The notes under the pieces: model-generated
What the model was told of the DNA's origin: nothing
Seen by the model: only the letters and a program-made list of their open reading frames with translations
The model's database searches: none
Source: DATESZ01 sp035283845
GTDB taxonomy: Bacteria; Desulfobacterota; Syntrophia; Syntrophales; JACQWR01
Length of the DNA stretch: 15,409 nucleotides
Direction: 5' to 3'
Assembly (NCBI GenBank): GCA_035283845.1
Contig: DATESZ010000079.1
Location: forward strand, 1-15,409
In this document: in pieces, positions 8,647 through 15,183 of the stretch
Numbering within the stretch: the stretch's first letter is position 1
How the letters are laid out: the number at the start of each line of letters is the position of its first letter
Made by a program: the position numbers and the translations under genes

Positions 8647-9762
8647 TCAAAAGGCCGCACCAATTTTGTTTGGAGTTAATTCCAATATTTTCAGTTTCTT
8701 ACCATTAAGGACCAAAGCGGCAAGATCATCGGCAAGCCCCTGAATGTCGCCTTTGATTTCCATATCAAGGTCGGCTTCACCTCTCTGGTACGACCGCTGA
8801 TACAGGGCCTTGAATCCTTTTACCACGAGAGGAAGATGATCTTTCAAACTCAGCAGATCTTGGTAGTCATTCAGACCGGCAACGATTAACTTCACCGTTA
8901 TCGTATTCGTAAGTTCTGAAGACCACTTCTCCAATGTTCCCTCAACAATCTTTTTGGTAAGTTTTTCTACGGCGTTTTCGGTAATTTTCTTGATGTCGCC
9001 TTTAGGACCCGGGGCAGACAGGGATTCACTATCGGTTGTAATGATGTCTCCTGTATCGCTGTTAATTACTTTCAAGGAAACAGTAACTTTATTAGTATAC
9101 ATCTCGATGCCGCTCACGGAAAAAGAGTTACTGGCAGCATCTACTGCGCCTACGATCAAGATTTCAGCCCCATAGCGCTGTGCCAGGCTTGAAAGAACTT
9201 TTTCATTGCCCGACGTTGAAGTCAGATTTATGTCGCTTCTGCTCTTTTTAATCGTTGATGCATCGACCAGTTTAAAACCCTGCTTCAGTAAATATTTGCT
9301 CATGGTCGCTTCGGCAATGGCATCCTTTGGGGCCTGTTCGCCGACTATGATCATCAACCGAGGTTTAGACTTTCTGGTAATCAAGAGCTCAACCGCCTTC
9401 AAGCGGTCCTGAACTCTGCCTGTCACCACTTCCGCTTCAATATTCACCTCATAGTTATCGCCGTCCCTCTTTTCAGAGATGATCTTATAATGATCAATGA
9501 AACCTCTGGACTCCGACAGTATTCGATCCAGCTTCAACTGAAAGTTCTCCACTTCCGTACTGCCCGTAACCATAACGCCTACGACCCTTTCGACAGCCGT
9601 ACGCAGGGCATTATCGACGGCTTTATCCCTCGCAATATCAATGATATTGTTATGGATTACCGCCATTCCCACGGCCATTATTCTTTGCTTTTCATCTTCG
9701 GCATTGGAAAGAGAAATGCAAAATATTATACTGAAAATCATTGGGAAAATTATTCTTTTCAT
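8647..9762 (-). CDS. FlgT-like exported protein, first gene of the envelope operon
   Basis: This 371-residue protein has signal peptide MKRIIFPMIFSIIFCISLSNA. Residues about 22-115 (AVGMAV, then ARDKAVDNALRTAVERVVG, then NYEVNIEAEV) resemble the N-terminal domain of the flagellar T-ring protein FlgT and LPP20-like proteins. Residues about 133-250 (RLMIIVGE, then LKQGFKLVDAS, then YGAEILIVGAVD, then VINSDTGDIITT) form a TolB-N-like domain. The C-terminal section, about 285-371, is an alpha/beta domain I do not recognise. The frame is open to GTG 9771, but ATG 9762 is preferred because AGGTG lies 7 nt upstream and the signal peptide then starts cleanly. No flagellar genes are visible here, so a direct flagellar role is not supported. 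It is probably a periplasmic assembly factor. Confidence 0.85.
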   Translation of the reverse strand: MKRIIFPMIFSIIFCISLSNAEDEKQRIMAVGMAVIHNNIIDIARDKAVDNALRTAVERVVGVMVTGSTEVENFQLKLDRILSESRGFIDHYKIISEKRDGDNYEVNIEAEVVTGRVQDRLKAVELLITRKSKPRLMIIVGEQAPKDAIAEATMSKYLLKQGFKLVDASTIKKSRSDINLTSTSGNEKVLSSLAQRYGAEILIVGAVDAASNSFSVSGIEMYTNKVTVSLKVINSDTGDIITTDSESLSAPGPKGDIKKITENAVEKLTKKIVEGTLEKWSSELTNTITVKLIVAGLNDYQDLLSLKDHLPLVVKGFKALYQRSYQRGEADLDMEIKGDIQGLADDLAALVLNGKKLKILELTPNKIGAAF

Positions 9763-9905
9763 AGCATACACCTGCTCAGGTATGTTGGTAGTAAGGGCAA
9801 GAAGAATTCTCGCTTTGGAAATTTATCCCGATCGGTAAGCTGCAACTGCACAAAACGCATACCATCATTTATCATTATATTATAGTTATTATTATAGTGA
9901 GCGTT

Positions 9906-9934
9906 TTTATATGGCAATAATATTCTGTTGTCAA
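9906..9934 (-). promoter_or_regulatory. Sigma-70 promoter of the six-gene envelope operon
   Basis: On the minus strand TTGACA (9934-9929) is followed by exactly 17 nt and then TATAAA (9911-9906). The -35 matches the consensus completely and the -10 in five of six positions. Transcription would begin near 9899, leaving an AT-rich leader of about 137 nt before ATG 9762. No other promoter of this quality is seen in the downstream junctions. Confidence 0.75.
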
Positions 9935-10038
9935 GCTCAAGATTCCCCAAAAAAGAAAACAACCCATTCTTTATTCTTCAATAAATGTGAAATACGCACT
10001 CCTCTTTGGCAAATAGGGGGGATTCTAAGATGAAAATA

Positions 10039-11187
10039 TCAGATGCAATTATTCATGAGCGCGGACAAATGTTTTTCAAGGGAACCTTTGCCCATTCTTT
10101 CGTAATGTTCCATGATATCATGTAATCCCCTGTAGGCGCTCTGATCTGACAAATCATCCAGACGCCTGTATACGCCTCTTCTCCTGCCCAGCCTGAAGAT
10201 GAGCCTCTGCTCCTCGGAAAGGGAAAAATATCGATCCAGTGCCTCGACCATCTTCTTTTTATCCCGGGGAAGCCTGCCTTCTATCTCTTCGAGCAGATTC
10301 AGCATATGGTCGCTCACGATGGTCGTTTCAATCCCTTCCAGAGAGAGAATAAATTCTTTTATTTCCCGTAGAACATCTTCATCACTTAGGGGAGAAAATT
10401 CTCCTTTTTGCACCAGTTCCATGAGCGGCGTGTCATCTACCACACGGAGGGATCTCAAACGAACAAAATCGGGATTGATGGCATTTATTACCCTTGCCGT
10501 TTCCCTGGCATGCTCTTCTGAATAGAGTTTACCGCCCAGACCGGGAATTACATACTCGCAAAGCGAAATTCCGGCTGCTTTAATTTTTTTCCCCCCTTCG
10601 ATATGCTCTGCCGCTGTCACACCCTTGCGGATGAGTTTTAATAAGGCATCAAGGCCGCTTTCCATACCTATATGAATCCTTGAAAGGCCGGCTTCCCGGA
10701 GCAACTGCAATTCCTCCGGGGATTTCCGGGCGGCTGTCTTCGATCGGCAGTAGGTTGTGACCCGTTTTACAAAATTAAAGGTATCGCGAATATATCTTAT
10801 AATGAATGCAATATCATCCGTTTTCATGACGAGAGAATCGGCATCCTGAAGAAATACGGACTGACCTCCGTAATAGAGCCATAGGGCAACGCTCCGGTGA
10901 TATTCATTGTAAAGAGGGTATTGATCGTAAACCATATTTACAATCTTTTCCGAAATCAGGCCGCTGTCGCCTTCTTTAATAGAAAGTTCTCTTAACTCAT
11001 CGGCAATTCCGGCTATATTGTCTATGTCCTCTTTAATTTCCATGGGGCTTCTTAACTCAAATTTAGTATCCTTATAGGTACGGCAAAAGGCGCATTTGTT
11101 CCAAGGGCAATTTCTGCTTACCCGTATGAGAAGGCTTTGAGCCTCGCTGGGCGGGCGGATGGGGCCCTGTTCGAATGATTTATTCAT
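10039..11187 (-). CDS. Radical SAM protein with CX4CX2C cluster motif
   Basis: This protein (382 residues from ATG 11187) opens with FEQGPIRPPSEAQSLLIRVSRN followed by the cluster-binding motif C27-PWNK-C32-AF-C35. The spacing is CX4CX2C; most radical SAM enzymes have CX3CX2C. Later features fit the radical SAM barrel: LREAGLSRIHIGMESG (about 170-190), a glycine-rich VIPGLGGK stretch, and NPDFVRLRSLR. The family resembles COG1032-type radical SAM proteins of anaerobes; the substrate is not known. Start choice: ATG 11208 overlaps the stop of the NlpD-like gene as ATGA but has no Shine-Dalgarno sequence. ATG 11187 has GGGGAAAG 3-11 nt upstream and gives the N-terminal length I expect for the family. 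It is the last gene of the pcm-nlpD-radical SAM run, followed by 276 bp before the next gene. Confidence 0.88.
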   Translation of the reverse strand: MNKSFEQGPIRPPSEAQSLLIRVSRNCPWNKCAFCRTYKDTKFELRSPMEIKEDIDNIAGIADELRELSIKEGDSGLISEKIVNMVYDQYPLYNEYHRSVALWLYYGGQSVFLQDADSLVMKTDDIAFIIRYIRDTFNFVKRVTTYCRSKTAARKSPEELQLLREAGLSRIHIGMESGLDALLKLIRKGVTAAEHIEGGKKIKAAGISLCEYVIPGLGGKLYSEEHARETARVINAINPDFVRLRSLRVVDDTPLMELVQKGEFSPLSDEDVLREIKEFILSLEGIETTIVSDHMLNLLEEIEGRLPRDKKKMVEALDRYFSLSEEQRLIFRLGRRRGVYRRLDDLSDQSAYRGLHDIMEHYERMGKGSLEKHLSALMNNCI

Positions 11188-11204
11188 TTTCTTTCCCCAA
11201 TTCA

Positions 11205-12155
11205 TCATGGCAGATAAAAAGAAGGGTTACGGGCCTTGTTTTTAAGGCGAACTTCAAAATGAACTACCCCCCCCTCCTTAAGTTCCGACTTGGCCAGGAT
11301 ACCGATCCTGTCATTTTTTTTTACATGTTCATCAAGTTTTACAAGTCCCTGGCCTATATAACTGTAAACAGTAGCAAAGTCATCATCATGTTTCAAGATT
11401 ATCGTCTCGCCATAGTCCTTCAAGGGAGCAGAAAAGATGACCGTACCATCGGCGGCGGCTACTACCTGCGAACCTTCCGGCACCGCTATCTTTATGCCGT
11501 TCATGAACATACCATTGGGCTGTATACCGAATCGGGAAATTACCTTGCCTTGAACGGGCCAGACGAAACGTTTCTTATCAAAGGTAATTTTTTTTTGTTC
11601 CTCCGAAAGAACTCCTTCCTCAGTAATGTCAGGTTCCGGCGTCAGGATTTCTTTTGCACTGACCGCAGCCTTATCCTGTTCTGGAAGTTTATCAGGCTCT
11701 AACTCTTGTAAAGTCTTTGGTTTATATTTTTCAGGGCGGATGCCCTCCGTCGTGACGGGACTTTTTTTCCTTTCCTCGCCGCCTTTCAACAAAGGCCTGT
11801 CTTCATTTTTTTTCGTAAGCTGCTTTTTCTGCGGCTGTTTGCCCTTGCTTATGGAGCTCTTCACCGCCTCCACTCTTTTCCAGGGAGACGTATCCTCCAA
11901 AACCTGCTGCGCATCGGGTATAAAAAGAACCCGACCCGCCTTAATCAGGTTTATATTATCAATATTATTAACTTCCGCTAAGTACTGGGCATTGACTTTA
12001 TAGGCCTGTGCAATGGTCTGTAGGGTTTCTCCTCTCTTCACGCGATGATAAACGCCGCTTGCCTGCCTGGTTCCAACGTAGGGAACGGTGCAAGAGATCA
12101 AAAAAAGAAAGTAAAGGATAAACATGACCCTGCTTACGCCGGTAAAATAAGTCAT
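11205..12155 (-). CDS. nlpD: NlpD-like lipoprotein: LysM plus degenerate LytM (M23) domain
   Basis: This 316-residue lipoprotein has hydrophobic signal VMFILYFLFLISC (lipobox LISC, Cys22), a LysM peptidoglycan-binding domain at about 33-78 (YHRVKRGETLQTIAQAYKV, then GRVLFIP), a charged linker of about 115 residues, and a C-terminal LytM domain (197-316). The LytM core is recognisable (GSQVVAAADGTVIF, then HFEVR), but M23 catalytic positions have changed. The HxGID motif reads MNGIK (Met218, Lys222), the YSH histidine is Tyr266, and the first histidine of HLH is Val297; only His299 remains. It should therefore not cut peptidoglycan. In characterised bacteria NlpD and EnvC with degenerate LytM domains activate cell-division amidases. 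The start at 12155 has GGGGGAAA just upstream; a longer frame to 12242 would overlap pcm and delay the signal peptide. It lies 41 bp after pcm. Confidence 0.87.
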   Translation of the reverse strand: MTYFTGVSRVMFILYFLFLISCTVPYVGTRQASGVYHRVKRGETLQTIAQAYKVNAQYLAEVNNIDNINLIKAGRVLFIPDAQQVLEDTSPWKRVEAVKSSISKGKQPQKKQLTKKNEDRPLLKGGEERKKSPVTTEGIRPEKYKPKTLQELEPDKLPEQDKAAVSAKEILTPEPDITEEGVLSEEQKKITFDKKRFVWPVQGKVISRFGIQPNGMFMNGIKIAVPEGSQVVAAADGTVIFSAPLKDYGETIILKHDDDFATVYSYIGQGLVKLDEHVKKNDRIGILAKSELKEGGVVHFEVRLKNKARNPSFYLP

Positions 12156-12196
12156 TTTCCCCCACTTTGTGTCTCGTTCACCTGTTTGCAAAGTCG

Positions 12197-12850
12197 TCAG
12201 GCTTTCCAGGCATACATCCCGATCAGGTCCACAAAGCGACATCCTCCCAGGTCTTCTTTCCTTATACTATTGATATCCTCCGAGAGGCGGGTGATCTTCA
12301 GCAGTGTTTGAGAATAACGATCGCCTACCGGGATTACGAGTCGTCCGCCCACAGAAAGCTGCTCCACGAGGATTTTGGGAATATCCGGGGCGCCGGCGGT
12401 GACAATTATTCCGTCAAAAGGCGCCTCTTCGCGCCAGCAAAATGTGCCATCCCCCACCCTGATCGCCACGTTAAAATAACCAAGTAAATCAAGTAATTTT
12501 CTTGCCTTCATGGAAAGCGAGGCTATGCGCTCTGCGGAAAATACCAGGCAGCCGAGTTCCGCCAGTACGGCAGCCTGGTAACCGGAGCCTGTGCCTATCT
12601 CGAGCACTTTATTGCCTTCCCTTAATTCAAGAGCCTCTGTCATAAGGGCCACGATATAAGGCTGGGATATGGTCTGACCCTCTTCTATGGGCAGGGGATT
12701 ATCGTTATAAGCCTGATCAATCATGCCTTCATTGACGAAAAGGTGCCGCCGAATTTTTTCCATCGCCGTCAGGATACGCGGATCTGCGATACCCCTCGAC
12801 CGGAGCTGACTCTCCACCATCTTTGTTCGTAGTTTCTTAAATCTTTCCAT
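12197..12850 (-). CDS. pcm: Protein-L-isoaspartate O-methyltransferase
   Basis: This 217-residue enzyme matches the usual PCMT length. It has the family motifs QTISQP (59-64), part of the active-site loop, and the SAM-binding glycine-rich motif VLEIGTGSGYQ (82-92). DGIIVTAGAPDIP and GGRLVIPVGD follow near residues 145-175. It transfers methyl groups from SAM to abnormal isoaspartyl residues, starting their repair, in the cytosol. It is the first gene of the minus-strand run pcm-nlpD-radical SAM, matching the pcm-nlpD order known from enterobacteria. ATG 12850 has no clear Shine-Dalgarno sequence; ATG 12820 (residue 11) is the only nearby alternative, and it would trim a normal PCMT N-terminal helix. 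Confidence 0.95.
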   Translation of the reverse strand: MERFKKLRTKMVESQLRSRGIADPRILTAMEKIRRHLFVNEGMIDQAYNDNPLPIEEGQTISQPYIVALMTEALELREGNKVLEIGTGSGYQAAVLAELGCLVFSAERIASLSMKARKLLDLLGYFNVAIRVGDGTFCWREEAPFDGIIVTAGAPDIPKILVEQLSVGGRLVIPVGDRYSQTLLKITRLSEDINSIRKEDLGGCRFVDLIGMYAWKA

Positions 12851-12941
12851 AAGTCATAAGTTGATCTGTACGCCGCACGTGGGCAATCTTCTAACACTTA
12901 CACAGGAAATTAGCAATAATAAAACCAGATAAATATTTGCT

Positions 12942-12970
12942 ATCATAAAGTTTTTCTTTACATATTTCAG
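12942..12970 (-). promoter_or_regulatory. Candidate sigma-70 promoter for pcm operon
   Basis: On the minus strand CTGAAA (12970-12965) is separated by 17 nt from TATGAT (12947-12942). The -10 matches five of six consensus bases and the -35 four of six. The leader to pcm would be about 85 nt. It overlaps the candidate promoter for the divergent macrodomain gene. Confidence 0.4.
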
Positions 12971-12985
12971 TACTTAAGCTAACAT
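12957..12985 (+). promoter_or_regulatory. Candidate promoter for the macrodomain gene
   Basis: TTTACA (12957-12962), a 17-nt spacer and TAACAT (12980-12985) give a moderate sigma-70 match. The heptamer repeat at 12999-13033 would then be in the transcribed leader. It overlaps the opposing pcm promoter candidate. Weak evidence. Confidence 0.3.
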
Positions 12986-12997
12986 TCCTGTAAATTC

Positions 12998-13036
<39 letters not shown>

Positions 13037-13114
13037 AATCCGGAATCTGGAATAGAAACAGTGTATGCCTCCATCAGCTTACCGGCCATTAAAAGTTTGA
13101 AGTGAGCTAAAGTT

Positions 13115-13660
13115 ATGGAAGTCATTATAAATAGCGCCAGGCTTGTCCTGATAGAAGGCGACATTACGGAAGAAGAAACGGATGCTATAGTAAATGCGGC
13201 AAACTCGAGGCTTATTCCTGGGGGAGGAGTGGACGGCGCTATACATCGCGCCGGCGGCCCGGCTATTGCCGCCGAAGCCCGCCAGATCGGAAGTTGCCCC
13301 ACCGGCTCTGCCGTCATCACCGGGGCAGGGAATCTCAAGGCAAAATACGTGATCCATGCCGTAGGCCCTGTTTATCATGGAGGCGCAAAAGGAGAACCTG
13401 ACCTTTTAAGAGGCGCTTTTCTGGAAAGTCTCAGATTGGCAGCGGAGAACGGACTTACAAGTATCTCTTTTCCGGCAATCAGCACAGGGATCTACGGTTA
13501 TCCCGCAAATGAGGCAGCCCGCATTGCTTTGAAAACAGTTATTGATTTCCTGAAAGAGGACCGGACGATCAGACTGGTGCGTTTCGTCCTCTTTGGATAT
13601 CCGATGTATAAGGCATTCGTTGCCGAATTAAGAAAATGGGACTTCTTAGAATTGACATGA
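13115..13660 (+). CDS. Macrodomain protein, probable O-acetyl-ADP-ribose deacetylase type
   Basis: This 181-residue single-domain protein has the macrodomain signature: GDIT (15-18), DAIVNAAN (23-30), the glycine-rich loop PGGGVDGAIH (35-44), and FPAISTGIYGYP (119-130). These residues line the ADP-ribose pocket in the MacroD/YmdB type. Known members remove O-acetyl groups from O-acetyl-ADP-ribose or reverse ADP-ribosylation of proteins, acting in the cytoplasm. Length is normal and no residue of the recognised motifs is missing. ATG 13115 has a weak GTGAG upstream. No ADP-ribosyltransferase or sirtuin gene is visible nearby, so its physiological target cannot be inferred. The next gene, 74 bp downstream, has its own promoter and different base composition, so the two need not be functionally linked. 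Confidence 0.93.
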   Translation: MEVIINSARLVLIEGDITEEETDAIVNAANSRLIPGGGVDGAIHRAGGPAIAAEARQIGSCPTGSAVITGAGNLKAKYVIHAVGPVYHGGAKGEPDLLRGAFLESLRLAAENGLTSISFPAISTGIYGYPANEAARIALKTVIDFLKEDRTIRLVRFVLFGYPMYKAFVAELRKWDFLELT

Positions 13661-13685
13661 TATACGGAATGAAGAAAAGAAATGG

Positions 13686-13715
13686 TTGTGAAAGATTTGT
13701 CAAGAGATTTATAAT
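13686..13715 (+). promoter_or_regulatory. Sigma-70 promoter of the isochorismatase-like gene
   Basis: TTGTGA (13686-13691), an 18-nt spacer and a perfect TATAAT (13710-13715) sit just upstream of the GC-rich gene. Transcription starting near 13722 would give a very short leader containing the GAGGTG Shine-Dalgarno sequence. Confidence 0.55.
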
Positions 13716-13734
13716 CATTTTAATGAGGTGACAC

Positions 13735-14364
13735 ATGGTGGACTTCGCGGTCGTTCCTGAGCGGACGGCACTCGTCAACATCGATATGCAGAACTGTTTC
13801 GTCGAGGGTTCTCAGATCTCAGCCCCTGATGGGCTGGCGGTCCTGGACCGTATCAACCGCCTTGCGGCGGTGTGCCGCGCGGCCGGCATTCTGGTCATCC
13901 AAACCAGCCATGTGCTGCGGCCCGATGGCTCGAATATGGGCGTTCTGGGCGAGATGGCCCCAACGGTGAAGGAAGGCATCGTCAACAAAGGCACCGAGTC
14001 GGCGGCCCTTCACAAGGGGCTCGTCGTCGATGCCCGCGACATTCTCCTTGACAAGCCCCGGTTCGGCGCCTTCCACAGCACCGACCTCGAACTGATCCTC
14101 CGCACCCGCGGCATCGACACCGTTATCATTTCGGGCATAGCCACAAATGTCTGCTGCGAGACGACCGCGCGCGAGGCCATGGTCCGTGATTTCCACGTCT
14201 TCTTCCTCAGCGACGGCACGGCGACGTGCGGGATGGGCAACGCTTCGGCGGCCGAGCTACAAAAGGCGACCCTGGCGACGCTCGGCTTTTTGTTCGCCCA
14301 AGTGCTCACAGTCGACGAGATGATGCAGAAGATCAGTCGCGCCGTGCGCACCGCTGCGGTCTGA
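13735..14364 (+). CDS. Isochorismatase-family cysteine hydrolase
   Basis: This 209-residue protein carries the cysteine-hydrolase triad of the family: Asp17 in VNIDMQNCF, Lys107 in DKPRFGAF, and Cys140 in GIATNVCCE, where a second cysteine follows. The GIAT segment before the catalytic cysteine supplies the cis-peptide region typical of the family. Members hydrolyse isochorismate, nicotinamide, N-carbamoyl amides, ureidoacrylate or biuret-like compounds; the substrate here cannot be assigned. ATG 13735 has GAGGTG about 5 nt upstream. The gene is much more GC-rich than its neighbours (41 of 60 bases at 13861-13920, against 28 of 60 at 13141-13200 in the macrodomain gene), with frequent C or G third codon positions, suggesting acquisition from another genome. 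No partner genes are beside it. Confidence 0.93.
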   Translation: MVDFAVVPERTALVNIDMQNCFVEGSQISAPDGLAVLDRINRLAAVCRAAGILVIQTSHVLRPDGSNMGVLGEMAPTVKEGIVNKGTESAALHKGLVVDARDILLDKPRFGAFHSTDLELILRTRGIDTVIISGIATNVCCETTAREAMVRDFHVFFLSDGTATCGMGNASAAELQKATLATLGFLFAQVLTVDEMMQKISRAVRTAAV

Positions 14365-14426
14365 ATCGGTGCAAGCGAACATCTGCGCCTGAAAAAGTTT
14401 GCACCGCAGATAAGAAGGTTGGCCTA

Positions 14427-14463
14427 ATCGGGTAGCCGGGGGTTTTTCTCCCCCGGCCCCCAC
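14427..14463 (-). ncRNA. Group II intron domain VI with bulged branch-point A
   Basis: On the minus strand an 8-bp GC stem (14457-14450 with 14442-14435) continues through a G-U pair and three G-C pairs. A single A at 14433 is left bulged, exactly seven nucleotides from the predicted 3' end. That is the expected position of the lariat branch point. The same stem read on the plus strand could look like a terminator hairpin, but no T-run follows. Confidence 0.78.
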
Positions 14464-14497
14464 ACCACCCGGCATGCGGGTCCGCACCGGGCGGTTC
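14464..14497 (-). ncRNA. Group II intron domain V
   Basis: The 34 nt on the minus strand fold as domain V. A 9-bp lower stem (14495-14487 with 14472-14464), a two-base TG bulge on the 3' side (14474-14473), a 4-bp upper stem (TGCG with CGCA) and a GACC loop are visible. The catalytic triad reads CGC (14493-14491) with its central G in a G-U wobble and four base pairs between triad and bulge, as in functional domain V. The loop is not a GNRA tetraloop, which is a deviation. Confidence 0.8.
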
Positions 14498-15047
14498 CCA
14501 AAGACTAACGGACCGTAGTCGGTTAAAATATGACCTACAGTTCTTTGATAAGAGGGCGGCAACTGCAAGTTAATACTTGAGGAGTAGCATACCTTATGAC
14601 GCGCCCGAAATTTTCGCTCACCCAGTCGGGTTCATCGCGTTACGGAGCACATATGGACTATTCCCCATACTTTGGGTTTGCACCTTCGGCGGGATGAGAC
14701 CTCCCGTTTTTTTTCTTTTCACCGGGCTCGTTTCCAGCCGCCACGCCACCTTGAAACGTGGACTTTCGCTATACAACCGCAGCATTTACCCTATCTCCTG
14801 AATCCGGGGCTTCATCATGTGGTGCTGACTTGCCCGGAGACTCGGCCTTGTATGCTGTTTCTGTTCGTCGGCTTGTAGCTTTGCGCTCCGGCTTCCTTCG
14901 GACGGTTTCTTAGCGGTTCCGCCCTTGCCTTTAGCTAATGCTTGTGTCAATATTCCTACATTGACAGGATTCACGTACAGGGGGAGGGGGCTTTCACCCC
15001 ATAAGTTCACGCCCGTGCCGGGCGTACACAATGCGCTACACGAGATC

Positions 15048-15064
15048 GGCGTGGTGCCCACGCC
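15048..15064. repeat. Inverted repeat beside the intron insertion site
   Basis: GGCGTGG and CCACGCC pair perfectly over 7 bp around a 3-nt loop. The hairpin ends 18 nt from the intron 5' boundary, in the 5' exon. It may be part of the original target sequence; some bacterial group II introns insert next to hairpins or terminators. Confidence 0.6.
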
Positions 15065-15115
15065 TCCCCGTGAGCTTTAGCGTTATCTTTATAAATGCAT
15101 AATCCATTTTTCCCC

Positions 15116-15144
15116 TTGCCACAATCCGATTATTATTTTATTGT
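15116..15144 (+). promoter_or_regulatory. Candidate promoter of the AbrB/MazE-type antitoxin gene
   Basis: TTGCCA (15116-15121), a 17-nt spacer and TATTGT (15139-15144) give a moderate sigma-70 match 40 bp before the antitoxin start. The palindrome at 15144-15157 abuts its -10 element. Confidence 0.4.
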
Positions 15145-15157
15145 CTTACCAGTAAGA
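15144..15157. promoter_or_regulatory. Palindromic operator candidate for antitoxin autoregulation
   Basis: TCTTAC-CA-GTAAGA is a perfect 14-bp palindrome lying directly downstream of the candidate -10 and 26 bp before the antitoxin start. A looser outer pair (GATTAT at 15128-15133 and ATAATC at 15158-15163) flanks it. AbrB/MazE-type antitoxins commonly bind symmetric sites over their own promoter, so this is a reasonable operator by position. Confidence 0.45.
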
Positions 15158-15183
15158 ATAATCAGCTTAATAGGAGTCATACG

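Larger units (their letters stand above)
14427..15029 (-). mobile_element. ORF-less group II intron (about 603 nt)
   Basis: Read on the minus strand, the element begins GTGTACGCCCGG, close to the group II 5' consensus GUGYG. A CGCCCG-GCA-CGGGCG hairpin and a GGGGTGAAAGCCCC hairpin typical of domain I follow. It ends in domains V and VI and 3' AT. Exon-binding pairings fit: EBS2 GCTACA (14879-14874) pairs with exon TGTAGC (15040-15035), and EBS1 AATGC (14786-14782) pairs with exon GCATT (15034-15030). The two exon sites are contiguous and end exactly at the intron start. The base before EBS1 (A 14787) can pair with the first 3' exon base (U 14426). No reverse transcriptase is encoded and the length is about a quarter to a third of a full intron, so mobility would need a protein from elsewhere. 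It is antisense to both neighbouring genes. Internal domain II-IV boundaries are not resolved. Confidence 0.82.

Noticed and set aside
12156..12242. Longer NlpD-like frame starting at 12242
   Set aside because: It would overlap pcm by 46 bp and put 29 residues before the lipoprotein signal; ATG 12155 has a strong GGGGG-type ribosome-binding site.
13079..13378. Minus-strand frame antisense to the macrodomain gene
   Set aside because: It is a shadow of the macrodomain coding region and matches no family.
14435..14457. Intrinsic terminator for the isochorismatase-like gene
   Set aside because: The GC stem lacks a T-run on either side and is better explained as intron domain VI.
14257..14568. 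103-residue minus-strand frame covering the intron 3' end
   Set aside because: It spans domains V and VI and the 3' end of the isochorismatase-like gene in the antisense direction; no family is recognisable.
14786..15061. 91-residue frame inside the intron as a gene or reverse transcriptase fragment
   Set aside because: It is a translation of intron domain I, has no reverse transcriptase motif, and crosses the exon boundary.
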